A stretch of DNA of 64,000 nt, taken from contig NC_013441.1 in assembly GCF_000024785.1 (NCBI RefSeq), forward strand, positions 3,286,001 through 3,350,000, in the 5' to 3' direction. The position numbers and the translations under genes were made by a program. The stretch comes from Gordonia bronchialis DSM 43247 (GTDB lineage Bacteria > Actinomycetota > Actinomycetes > Mycobacteriales > Mycobacteriaceae). Shown here piece by piece: positions 30,966 through 38,674 of the stretch (position 1 is the first letter of the stretch; each line of letters opens with the position of its first letter). The notes beneath the pieces were generated by a model, which saw only the letters and a program-made list of their open reading frames with translations, had not been told where the DNA came from and searched no databases.

Positions 30966-32105
30966 CTATTGCGCCCGGTGGTGCCCGACGAACGGATCGG
31001 TGGGGCGGTCGTAGACGTCGGCCACCACGCCCAGCCGATCGGTGAGCATCTCGGCCGCCTGTGTGCACCACGGGAATTCGGTCGCCCAGTGACCGGCGTC
31101 GATCAGTGCCGGGCCCCCGGCGCGCAACGCCTCGTCGGCCGGGTGGTGGCGCAGGTCGGCGGTCACGTACACATCGACGCCGAGCCGACGCACCACCTCG
31201 AGCAGCGAGTCACCCGCGCCGCCGCACACCGCGACCGCCGTGACCGTGGTGTCCGGATCACCGGCCACCCGCACACCCCAGGGGCTGTTCAGTCGAGCGG
31301 CCACCGTCGCAGTGAACTCGGCCAGCGTGACCGGTTCGGCGAGCCGGCCGACCCGTCCTAGTCCGACGTCGCTGTCGACGTCGGCGAGCTCGAGGATGTC
31401 GAAGGCGGGCTCCTCATACGGATGCGCGGAGCGCAGGGCCCCGAGAACCGCGGCGCGCAGGCCGCGAGCGGCGACCATCTCCACCCGGGCCTCATCGACA
31501 TGCGTGCGCATGCCGATCTCCCCGATGGCCGGCGTCGCCCGTTCCTGCGGTTCGAACTGCCCGGTGCCCACCACCGACCATGCGCAGTCGCGATAGTCGC
31601 CGATGGCGCCCGCGCCGGCCGCGAACATCGCCTCGCTGACCTGCTCGGCGTTGCCCTCGGACACCATCACCACCCATTTGTCCATCGGCACAACGGGTAT
31701 GGGCTCGATCGGGGTGGTGTCGAGCACGCCGAGAAGATCGGCCAACGCGTCCGAGACGCCCGGACGGGCACTGTCGGCGTTGGTGTGCGCGGTCAGCAGC
31801 GCGATCCGATTGCGGATGAGCCGGTGCACGATCCGGCCCTTGGGGGTGTCGGCGGCCACCGAATCCACCCCCCGCAGCAGCAGCGGATGGTGGGCCAGCA
31901 CTAGGCCGGCCCCTTGTCGCACAGCGACATCCACCACGTCGTCGGTGACGTCCACACAGACCAGCACACGCCGCACATCGTCGTCGGGGTCACCGCACAC
32001 CAGTCCCACCGAGTCCCAGCTCTGCGCCAGGGCGCGCGGATAGGACTCGTCGAGCACGGTCACCACGTCGGCCACCGATACGCCTTGTGCCCGGTCACCG
32101 GTCAT
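30966..32105 (-). CDS. Nif3-like dinuclear metal-centre protein
   Basis: A 379-aa member of the Nif3/YbgI hexameric family. Metal ligands are visible as [11 protein letters not shown] (HH pair), [11 protein letters not shown], and the C-terminal [11 protein letters not shown] (H and E). Between the two Nif3 halves, near residues 140-250, sits the extra PII/CutA-like insertion ([29 protein letters not shown]) common in Gram-positives. Some members are GTP cyclohydrolase-like, but the physiological role is unknown. It starts 18 bp after the cobC-like stop in a minus-strand run aminotransferase-Nif3-zinc ribbon-phosphatase identical to Rv2231c-Rv2228c. Confidence 0.92.
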   Translation of the reverse strand: MTGDRAQGVSVADVVTVLDESYPRALAQSWDSVGLVCGDPDDDVRRVLVCVDVTDDVVDVAVRQGAGLVLAHHPLLLRGVDSVAADTPKGRIVHRLIRNRIALLTAHTNADSARPGVSDALADLLGVLDTTPIEPIPVVPMDKWVVMVSEGNAEQVSEAMFAAGAGAIGDYRDCAWSVVGTGQFEPQERATPAIGEIGMRTHVDEARVEMVAARGLRAAVLGALRSAHPYEEPAFDILELADVDSDVGLGRVGRLAEPVTLAEFTATVAARLNSPWGVRVAGDPDTTVTAVAVCGGAGDSLLEVVRRLGVDVYVTADLRHHPADEALRAGGPALIDAGHWATEFPWCTQAAEMLTDRLGVVADVYDRPTDPFVGHHRAQ

Positions 32106-32123
32106 CGTCGATCTCCTGTCGTG

Positions 32124-33215
32124 TCACTGTGTCTGCCGAATCGAGGTGATTGCCGTCGTGAGGGCGACGACCTGGTCGATCGGCCGGACCGCCAACCGCA
32201 GATGATCCGGCCCGAGTCCGACGAAATTGGCGCAACTGCGGACCGCGAATCCGTGGTCGGCGAGCCGCTGTTTGAGTGGGAGGGCGTCGTCGGCCGACAC
32301 CAGGACGAAGGGGGCGCGGGGCTCGGCGAGCACACCGAATCCGGCCCGCTCGAGTTCATCGCACATCCGGGCGCGTTCGCTCTCGACGGCGCGTGCCTGC
32401 TCGGCGCAGTAGCGCTCGCCGCGTTCCCCCGCGCAGGCGACGAGCGCCGCGAGCGCCGGGGTGGCCAACGGCCACGGCCGACGGCCCGCGCTGAGCCGGG
32501 CGATCACCTCGGGCGCCGCCAGCAGATAGCCCGCCCGGAGCCCCGCCAGTCCGAAAGTCTTTGTGACGCTGCGGATCACGATCACATCGGGCCACCGATG
32601 CCGGGCCAGTGAGGCTGGCTCGCGCGTTCCGTCGGGACCCAGGGTGAGGTCGGCGAACGCCTCGTCGACGACGATCAGGCGTCCCGGGCGTCGTAGCGCG
32701 GCTATCGCCGACACCGGATGCAGCACCGACGTCGGGTTGGTCGGATTGCCCACCACCAGCAGGTCCGCGTCGTCGGGTACCTCGGCGTCGGCGAGCTGAT
32801 AGGGCGCGGGCAGCACCACCTGCGTGACCGGAATCCCGGCGGCCCGCAACACCAGTTCCGGCTCGGTGAACGAGGGCTGGATCAGGGCGGCGTGGCGGGG
32901 CCGCAACCGGGGCAGCATCTCGAAGCCGTCGGCCGCCCCAGCCAGCAGCAGCACCTCCTCGACCGGACGGGCGTGCGCCGACGCGACGGTCGCCACGGCC
33001 TGCGACTCGTCGTCGTGGGAGGGGTAGCGCGCCAGGTCGCCGAGGCGCGCTCGCACCGCCTCGATCACGAACTCCGGTGGGACGCCACGCACGTTGACCG
33101 CGAAATCCACCAGCCCCGGACGCGCATCACGATCACCGTGCCGGTCGAGAGCGTAGAGGCCGCCCGTCGCATCGGTTGCCGCCCGATTCAACCCGGATGT
33201 CATGTCACTCGACAT
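32124..33215 (-). CDS. cobC: Rv2231c/CobC-like PLP aminotransferase
   Basis: A 363-aa fold-type I enzyme resembling histidinol-phosphate aminotransferase and L-threonine-phosphate decarboxylase (CobD/CobC). FAVNVRGVPPEFVIEAV, LLLAGAADGFEMLPRL, LLVVGNPTNPTSVLHP, LIVVDEAFADLT and the PLP-lysine block VIRSVTKTFGLAGLRAGYLLA are visible, with the C-terminal LRLAVRP arginine. Mycobacterial annotation calls this cobC, and the phosphatase two genes on fits cobalamin lower-ligand metabolism, but the reaction is not certain. The start is 33215 (MSSDMTSGLNRAA) or 33203; no strong RBS decides. It is divergent from the HAD gene with about 20 bp between starts. Confidence 0.85.
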   Translation of the reverse strand: MSSDMTSGLNRAATDATGGLYALDRHGDRDARPGLVDFAVNVRGVPPEFVIEAVRARLGDLARYPSHDDESQAVATVASAHARPVEEVLLLAGAADGFEMLPRLRPRHAALIQPSFTEPELVLRAAGIPVTQVVLPAPYQLADAEVPDDADLLVVGNPTNPTSVLHPVSAIAALRRPGRLIVVDEAFADLTLGPDGTREPASLARHRWPDVIVIRSVTKTFGLAGLRAGYLLAAPEVIARLSAGRRPWPLATPALAALVACAGERGERYCAEQARAVESERARMCDELERAGFGVLAEPRAPFVLVSADDALPLKQRLADHGFAVRSCANFVGLGPDHLRLAVRPIDQVVALTTAITSIRQTQ

Positions 33216-33233
33216 TACGTGCACGATGAACGA

Positions 33234-33920
33234 GTGACTTCGTTGCCAGACCCCCGTGACCCGGCCACCATCCTCCTCGTCGATCTCGACGGCACGATCA
33301 CCGACAGCTTCGAGGGCATCGCCAACAGTTTTCGCCACGCACTCGCCGCCGTCGGCGCCCCCGAGCCCGCCCCGGAAGTGGTGCGCGGCATCGCGGGTCC
33401 CCCGATGATCGACTCCCTGCACGCGCTCGGCCTGTCCCCCGAGGTCGCCGACGATGCGATGCGCGCCTACCGCAGCCGCTACACCGAGACCGGCTGGCTG
33501 GAGAACTCCGTCTACGAGGGGATGGACGCGGTCCTGGCCGATCTCGCCGCCGCCGGACGCACGCTCGCGCTCGCGACCTCGAAGAACCAGACCACCGCCC
33601 GCGCCATCCTGGAACACTTCGGACTGGCCGGGTACTTCCAGGTGATCGCGGGTGCCAGCGACGACGGCACCCGCCGCCACAAGGCCGACGTCATCGAACA
33701 CGCCCTGACCGAACTGGGCATCGGCCTCGATCCGTCGACGCGGCGGCCGCGGGTGCCGGTGGTGATGATCGGCGACCGCAGCCACGACGTCGACGGCGCC
33801 GCCCGGTTCGGCATTCCGGCAATCCTGGTCGGATGGGGTTACTCTCAGGTAGGGGAAGGCCGCCACGCGACGTGGCCTGTTGCATCGACAGCGGATCTGC
33901 GCGAGGTATTGGGTGTCTGA
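33234..33920 (+). CDS. HAD-family phosphohydrolase (PtkA position)
   Basis: A 228-aa HAD hydrolase of the Gph/phosphoglycolate-phosphatase type. Motif I is LLVDLDGTITDSFEGI, motif II ALATSKNQT, motif III the Lys in RRHKADVIEHAL, motif IV VVMIGDRSHDVDGA. The cap lies between I and II. The M. tuberculosis gene at this place, Rv2232 (ptkA), is also a HAD protein and was shown to phosphorylate PtpA on tyrosine; whether this one does is unknown. The GTG start at 33234 gives the family N-terminus. It overlaps ptpA by 8 bp. Confidence 0.88.
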   Translation: MTSLPDPRDPATILLVDLDGTITDSFEGIANSFRHALAAVGAPEPAPEVVRGIAGPPMIDSLHALGLSPEVADDAMRAYRSRYTETGWLENSVYEGMDAVLADLAAAGRTLALATSKNQTTARAILEHFGLAGYFQVIAGASDDGTRRHKADVIEHALTELGIGLDPSTRRPRVPVVMIGDRSHDVDGAARFGIPAILVGWGYSQVGEGRHATWPVASTADLREVLGV

Positions 33921-34386
33921 ACGGCTACACATCTGTTTCGTCTGTACCGGCAACATCTGCAGGTCACCGATGGCACAGAACATCTTTCTCCGCGCCCTCG
34001 AGGAGCAGGGGCTGACCGGGGAGATCCGGGTCTCCAGCTGCGGAACCAGCGGATGGCACACCGGTGAACCCGCCGACAACCGGGCCCGCACCGAACTCTT
34101 GGCCCACGGCTACTCCGATGCCCACGTCGCCGCACAGCTCGGTCCCGAGCACTATGAGGCGGATCTGCTGGTCGCCATGGACTCCGGGCACGTGCACGAA
34201 CTCGAACGCAAACGCCTCGGCGACCGGGTCCGGCTACTGCGCTCCTTCGATCCGACGGCCGATCCCGCCGATCTCGACCTGTCCGACCCGTATTACGGCG
34301 GCACCGAGGACTTCACCGTGACACGCGAGCAGATCGAGAAGTCGATGCCCGGGCTCGTCGTCTGGGCCGTCGACCGGCTGGCCTGA
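33913..34386 (+). CDS. ptpA: Low-molecular-weight protein tyrosine phosphatase
   Basis: A 157-aa phosphatase with P-loop FVCTGNICRSPM (Cys11, Arg17), the SSCGTSGWHTGEP strand, DLLVAMDSGHV, and the general-acid loop LSDPYYGGTEDF. Full length. The GTG start at 33913 lies inside the end of the HAD gene (8-bp overlap), so the pair is translationally coupled, as ptkA-ptpA are linked in mycobacteria. Secreted PtpA acts on host proteins in pathogens; in an environmental actinobacterium a role in cell-envelope or kinase signalling is more likely (inference). Confidence 0.94.
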   Translation: MSERLHICFVCTGNICRSPMAQNIFLRALEEQGLTGEIRVSSCGTSGWHTGEPADNRARTELLAHGYSDAHVAAQLGPEHYEADLLVAMDSGHVHELERKRLGDRVRLLRSFDPTADPADLDLSDPYYGGTEDFTVTREQIEKSMPGLVVWAVDRLA

Positions 34387-34392
34387 CTCGCC

Positions 34393-35394
34393 TCACGCCT
34401 GCGGCATCACCAGGTTGTGCACGAACTTGATCTTCTCGAGCACCTTTGCGGGCAGCACGAACGGGTACAGATCCGGGTGGCCCATGGACCGGTTGATCTG
34501 GTTGAGCGCCCAGGTCAGCGGCAGCCACCACTCGACGATCTGCTCGAAGCCGACGTCGCCGGGCAGGATGCCGTCGAGTGTGGCGCCCGCCGGTGCCATC
34601 GCGAACGCCGCCGCGGTGTCCAGGGTGTCGCGGATGTGCAGGTAGTGGGCGAAGGTCTCGGCAAAATCCTCGGCGGGATGCATCGTCGCGTACGACGACA
34701 CGAAGTTCTGCTCCCACCCGGCCGGCGCACCCTGCGAGTAGTGACGGTCGAGGGCGGCCTGATAGTCCTCGTCGGGGTTGCCGAACAGCGCCTCGAAGCC
34801 GGCTCGGGCCGAGTCGAGGAAGACGAGCTGGTAGTAGTGGCCGATCTCGTGCCGGAAATGCCCGAGCACCGTGCGGTACTGCTCGGCGAGTTCCACCCGC
34901 ATCTGTTCGCGATGCACGTCGTCACCTTCGGCGAGATCGAGGGTGATGACACCGTTCGCGTGGCCGGTGACGACCGGCTCGCGGGCGCTCGAGAGCAGGT
35001 CGAAGGCGAGGCCCGTGTCGGGATCCTCGTCACGCCCGCGGATCGGCAGGCCCAGCTCGTCGAGCTCCAGGATCAGCCGGCGTTTGGCCGTCTCGGCCTG
35101 CCCGTAGGCGGGCAGCGCGTCGGTGTCGTCGTCGGCCGGACGCGTCCGGGTCAACCGGCACGACGCGCAGAGCTCCGACTTGCCGGTCCATTCGACCAGC
35201 CAATTACATTGCGCCACTTTGTTGTTCGCACACCGCTCGACGAGGACACCGTCGACCTCGGTGCGCTCCTTCTCGTCGAGCACGTAGATCGACCGAGTCG
35301 GCAACCAGAACCCGAGCGGGCTCTTGCAATGCAGGCAGAGGCTGTTCTCGAAGGAAAGGCGTTGTCCGCATTTGCGGCATAAGAAGTCGCGCAT
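34393..35394 (-). CDS. Zinc-ribbon plus putative zinc-binding metallopeptidase
   Basis: A 333-aa protein. The N-terminal zinc ribbon has paired cysteines FLCRKCGQRL and LCLHCKSPLGFW; a second set is NKVAQCNW and ELCASCRL. The catalytic part contains HFRHEIGHYYQLVF, an HEXXH zinc site, followed by FVSSYATMHPAEDFAETFAHYLHI with a further Glu ligand candidate. This is the architecture of the 'putative zinc-binding metallo-peptidase' family. Cytosolic, no signal peptide. ATG 35394 (MRDFLCRKCGQ) is the only sensible start. It is convergent with ptpA and divergent from SURF1. Confidence 0.85.
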   Translation of the reverse strand: MRDFLCRKCGQRLSFENSLCLHCKSPLGFWLPTRSIYVLDEKERTEVDGVLVERCANNKVAQCNWLVEWTGKSELCASCRLTRTRPADDDTDALPAYGQAETAKRRLILELDELGLPIRGRDEDPDTGLAFDLLSSAREPVVTGHANGVITLDLAEGDDVHREQMRVELAEQYRTVLGHFRHEIGHYYQLVFLDSARAGFEALFGNPDEDYQAALDRHYSQGAPAGWEQNFVSSYATMHPAEDFAETFAHYLHIRDTLDTAAAFAMAPAGATLDGILPGDVGFEQIVEWWLPLTWALNQINRSMGHPDLYPFVLPAKVLEKIKFVHNLVMPQA

Positions 35395-35430
35395 TGGTTC
35401 CACGCTACCCGGCCTCGGTAACGTTGAACC

Positions 35431-36414
35431 GTGCATGTGTTGCGAACCGTACTGCGACCTGGGTGGATAGCCCTGGGTGTCGTCGTGATCGCGTTCGCCG
35501 TGGCCTGCTTCACGCTGCTCGCGCCGTGGCAGCTGGGTAAGAACTCCTCTACCGAACACCGCAACGACCTCATCCGCGCCGCCGCCGACACCGGCCCGGT
35601 TCCGTTGGCGCAACTCGCCCCGACGGGCGCCTTCGACGCGTCCAACGAATGGCGTGAGGTCACGATCAGCGGTCATTACCTGCCGGCCGCACAGACGCTG
35701 GTACGGCTGCGCAACGTCGACGAGCAGGCCGCCATCGAGGTCGTCACTCCGTTCGCCGTTGCCGGTACCGACCGGGTCATCGCGGTCGACCGCGGCTTCG
35801 TGCGGCCCGCCGAGGGCGCCGCCCCGCCCATCCCGGCGGTCCCCACCGGCGAGGTCACGATCTCCGGACGCATTCGCGCACCGGAGGGAACCACACCCGG
35901 CCGCGGCGCGCACTCCGAAGAGAACATGCTCGCGGTGTATACCATCGATCCGGCCGAGATCGGGCGCGCCACCGGCCTCCGGATGGACGGGTTCTACGTC
36001 CAGCTCTCCCCGGCCCAGCCGGGGTCGCTGGGCGAGATCCCGTTGCCGCAGCTCGATTCCGGGCCCTACCTGTCCTACGGGCTGCAGTGGCTGGCCTTCG
36101 GCATCATGGCTCCGCTGGGTGCCGCCTACTTCCTCTACTCGGAGATCCGGCAACGGCGCCGAAGCGCCGCAGCCAACCGGGCACGGTCATCGACCGTCAC
36201 CGCGGAGACCTCCTCGGAATCGGCACCTGCCGTGGACACCGCCGGAGCGGCGTCGTCGGCACGTGCCGAGCGTCGACGACGTGTTCGCAGTGACCTACGT
36301 GCCGCCAGTACCGCCCCGGATCCGCGTCAGGTCGGTCAGGTCGGCAGCGGCCCGGACGCCGAACGCACCCCGGATCAGGTGCGCGACAAGCTCAGCCAGC
36401 GCTACGGAGGCTGA
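35431..36414 (+). CDS. SURF1-family cytochrome oxidase assembly protein
   Basis: A 327-aa protein equivalent to Rv2235. It has two membrane helices, one N-terminal (GWIALGVVVIAFAVACFTLLAPWQLG, with the family W-QLGR-like ending) and one C-terminal (YGLQWLAFGIMAPLGAAYFLYSEI), enclosing an extracytoplasmic domain with WREVTISGHYLP, VDRGFVRP and VYTIDPAEIGRATG. The cytosolic tail after the second helix is long, Ser/Arg-rich and variable. SURF1 helps heme a insertion into cytochrome aa3. The GTG start follows a 36-bp gap from the divergent peptidase. Its last 23 bp overlap cobD on the other strand. Confidence 0.9.
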   Translation: MHVLRTVLRPGWIALGVVVIAFAVACFTLLAPWQLGKNSSTEHRNDLIRAAADTGPVPLAQLAPTGAFDASNEWREVTISGHYLPAAQTLVRLRNVDEQAAIEVVTPFAVAGTDRVIAVDRGFVRPAEGAAPPIPAVPTGEVTISGRIRAPEGTTPGRGAHSEENMLAVYTIDPAEIGRATGLRMDGFYVQLSPAQPGSLGEIPLPQLDSGPYLSYGLQWLAFGIMAPLGAAYFLYSEIRQRRRSAAANRARSSTVTAETSSESAPAVDTAGAASSARAERRRRVRSDLRAASTAPDPRQVGQVGSGPDAERTPDQVRDKLSQRYGG

Positions 36415-37384
36415 CCGATCGCCTGCGGCGAGGACCGCCGAGTGCGGCCAGCCCGAGCGCGACAACCAGCGCGGAGATCTGGACCCGCCGGGACAGGCGG
36501 ACGGTCGCGCGCAGATCATCCGGCGTCGGCGGAGCACCCGCACCGAGAACGGGCCGATCCTCGGTTCCGTGCGGGTACACCGTCGGACCGCCGAGGCGCA
36601 CGCCCAGCGCTCCCGCGAACGCCGACTCCACCACGCCCGCATTGGGACTCGGATGCGCGTGCGCATCTGCACGCCAGGCGGCCGCCGCCCGTCGCGGCGC
36701 ACCGCCGACCACCACGGTGAGCGCACCCGCCAGCCGGGCCGGGACCAGGTTCGCGATGTCGTCGGTCCGCGCCGCCGCCCATCCGAAATTGCGGTATCGC
36801 GGGCTGCGGTAACCGACCATCGCGTCGAGCGTGTTGATCGCCCGGTAGCCGATGAGGCCACCGATGCCGCCCAGCGCACCCCACACCAGTGGGCCGACGG
36901 TCGCGTCGGAGGTGTTCTCCGCGAGCGATTCGACAGCTGCCCGGCAGATCCCGGCGGCATCCAGCGATTCTGGATCGCGGCCGCACAGACTCGGCACCAG
37001 CGCGCGCGCGGCAACGATGTCCCCGGCGTCCAGGGCGTCGGCCACCTGCGCGCCGACCCGGGTCAGTGACGTCCCGCCGAGCACAGACCACGTCACCGCT
37101 GCCGTGGCCAGACACCGGGCCGGGGCCGAGCGGCACACGTCGCGCAGCACACGCCCGCCGAGCACCGCGGGACCCACGGTCCCGGCGACGAACAGCGTTC
37201 CGGCCCACCGGGAATCGCGATAGAGATGCCGCTCGGCATCCGCGGCCAGGCGACCGAACACGGCGACCGGGTGTCCGCGCCGCGGATCGGCGGCGATCCG
37301 GTCGAGGGCGTAGCCCGCGGCAAGGCCGGCCGCGGTCGAGAACACCTGGGTGCGGCGGACTCCGGTGCGCTGCGATCGGATCAC
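36392..37384 (-). CDS. cobD: Adenosylcobinamide-phosphate synthase (CbiB/CobD)
   Basis: A membrane enzyme attaching aminopropanol(-phosphate) to adenosylcobyrate. The 330-aa sequence carries GYALDRIAADPRRGHPVAVFGRLA (family DRxxGDPxxxPHPV region), AAVESLAENTSDATVGPLVWGALGG, GYRAINTLDAMVGYRSPRYRNFGWAAARTDDIANLVPARLAG, and PNAGVVESAFAGALGVRLGG. These are diagnostic. It is tail-to-tail with SURF1, with a 23-bp overlap. It corresponds to Rv2236c; the next backbone gene, ahpE, is 16 kb further right. Confidence 0.95.
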   Translation of the reverse strand: MIRSQRTGVRRTQVFSTAAGLAAGYALDRIAADPRRGHPVAVFGRLAADAERHLYRDSRWAGTLFVAGTVGPAVLGGRVLRDVCRSAPARCLATAAVTWSVLGGTSLTRVGAQVADALDAGDIVAARALVPSLCGRDPESLDAAGICRAAVESLAENTSDATVGPLVWGALGGIGGLIGYRAINTLDAMVGYRSPRYRNFGWAAARTDDIANLVPARLAGALTVVVGGAPRRAAAAWRADAHAHPSPNAGVVESAFAGALGVRLGGPTVYPHGTEDRPVLGAGAPPTPDDLRATVRLSRRVQISALVVALGLAALGGPRRRRSVSLRSAG

Positions 37385-37605
37385 GCGGGAGATCGTATCG
37401 GGCGGCGATCCGCCGACCGACCGGCGCGTGCGAGACTGGTGTCCCGTGTTGGAAATTCGTTGCGCGGGTCCGGCGATCCAGGTGGATGCATCGCACGGCG
37501 GCCGAGCACGCAGCTACTGGATGTACCTGCGACGACGCCAACACAGCGAGGGCCCGCCCGGGTGTCGGAATCGTCAACGAGTTTCCGACGCGGGACACTA
37601 GCGTC

Positions 37606-38448
37606 GTGGCCAGGACCCCACCGCACCCGGTCGCGGGCACGTACCCGATCGACGGCGGCACCGCCGAACTCGCGCCCGACCCGGTGGCCGGCGGTTGGTT
37701 GCTGACCATCAACGGCACGCACAGCTCGCACATCCATCCGGACCCGACGCTGCTCGACTTCGAGTACCTGCGGCAGATGGCGGCCGTCATCGAGGATCGT
37801 CACGACACCGGATCACGGCTACGCGTATTGCATCTCGGCGCCGCCGCCTGTGCGTTGCCCCGCTGTCTTGCGTCCCGGTTCCCCGACGCCCGGCAGGTCG
37901 CGGTCGAGATCGATGCCGAACTCGCCCGGCTGGTGCGCGAGTGGTTCGATCTGCCGCGCGCGCCGCTGCTGCGCATCCGGGTCGGTGACGCGCGGGCGGT
38001 GACGACGAGCCTGCAGCCGGCGACCCGCGAGATCGTGGTTCGCGACGCCTTCGTCGGCGACCGGACGCCCCGTCATCTCACCACTCGTGAGTTCGCGTCC
38101 GCGGTGCACGACGTGCTGGTGCCGGGTGGGCTCTACCTGGCCAACTGCGGCGATGGCCGTCGGCTCGAGGAAGCCCGGACCGAGCTCGCCACCATCGCGT
38201 CGGTGTTCCAGAACGTGATGGTGATCGCCGATCCGCCAATGCTGAAGGGCCGACGCACCGGCAACGTGGTCCTGGCGGGCAGCGACGGCCCGCTGACCGC
38301 ATCCGCCGCACTGGTTCGGCGCCTGCTCAGCGATCCCCTTCCGGCCCGCGTCGTCGACGGTCCCGAGGCCCGGGCCTTCGGCTCCGGTGTCCGCCACGAC
38401 GTCCACAGCGGCACCGACGCCGGCGTCCACATAGAGGCCGACCTCTGA
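37606..38448 (+). CDS. Spermidine-synthase-like class I methyltransferase-fold protein
   Basis: A 280-aa protein of the spermine/spermidine synthase superfamily: SSHIHPDPTLLDFEYLRQMAAVIE (gatekeeper-type strand), LRVLHLGAAACALPRCLASRFP (nucleotide site GxGxG replaced by LGAAAC), VAVEIDAELARLVREWFDLP, IRVGDARAVT, and VRDAFVGDRTPRHLTTREFASAVHDVLVPGGLYLANCGDG. The substrate is unclear; actinobacterial relatives rarely make polyamines. The GTG at 37606 is preceded by TAGCGT, and the transcript may be leaderless. The 220-bp gap to cobD (37385-37605) shows nothing else. Confidence 0.72.
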   Translation: MARTPPHPVAGTYPIDGGTAELAPDPVAGGWLLTINGTHSSHIHPDPTLLDFEYLRQMAAVIEDRHDTGSRLRVLHLGAAACALPRCLASRFPDARQVAVEIDAELARLVREWFDLPRAPLLRIRVGDARAVTTSLQPATREIVVRDAFVGDRTPRHLTTREFASAVHDVLVPGGLYLANCGDGRRLEEARTELATIASVFQNVMVIADPPMLKGRRTGNVVLAGSDGPLTASAALVRRLLSDPLPARVVDGPEARAFGSGVRHDVHSGTDAGVHIEADL

Positions 38449-38551
38449 CTGCATCGCGAACACAGTGGGTCAATCGTTCAGGCGAACGACATGAGATTTC
38501 GTTGCACGAATCCTGGTATTCACCTCAGTGCAACCTGGTCGTACACGGGTT

Positions 38552-38588
38552 CGAGTGGGGGGTGCGGTGCGTGTCCCCCCACCACTCG
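38552..38588. terminator. GC hairpin upstream of the first receptor kinase
   Basis: CGAGTGG (38552-38558) pairs with CCACTCG (38582-38588), and the stem continues through opposing G and C runs with a one-base bulge. It lies in the 226-bp gap between the spermidine-synthase-like gene and the kinase, so it may terminate the former or fold in the kinase leader. No T-run. Confidence 0.4.
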
Positions 38589-38674
38589 ACATACGAGGAC
38601 CTGCTTCACTCGATAGGCTTGCGTCCGTGGTGCGAACGGACGCACCTGATTCCACAACACGAACGAGGGGTGAC

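Noticed and set aside
36415..37605. Cobalamin riboswitch near cobD or cobS
   Set aside because: No B12-box sequence was recognised upstream of cobD, and the cobS start is outside the window.
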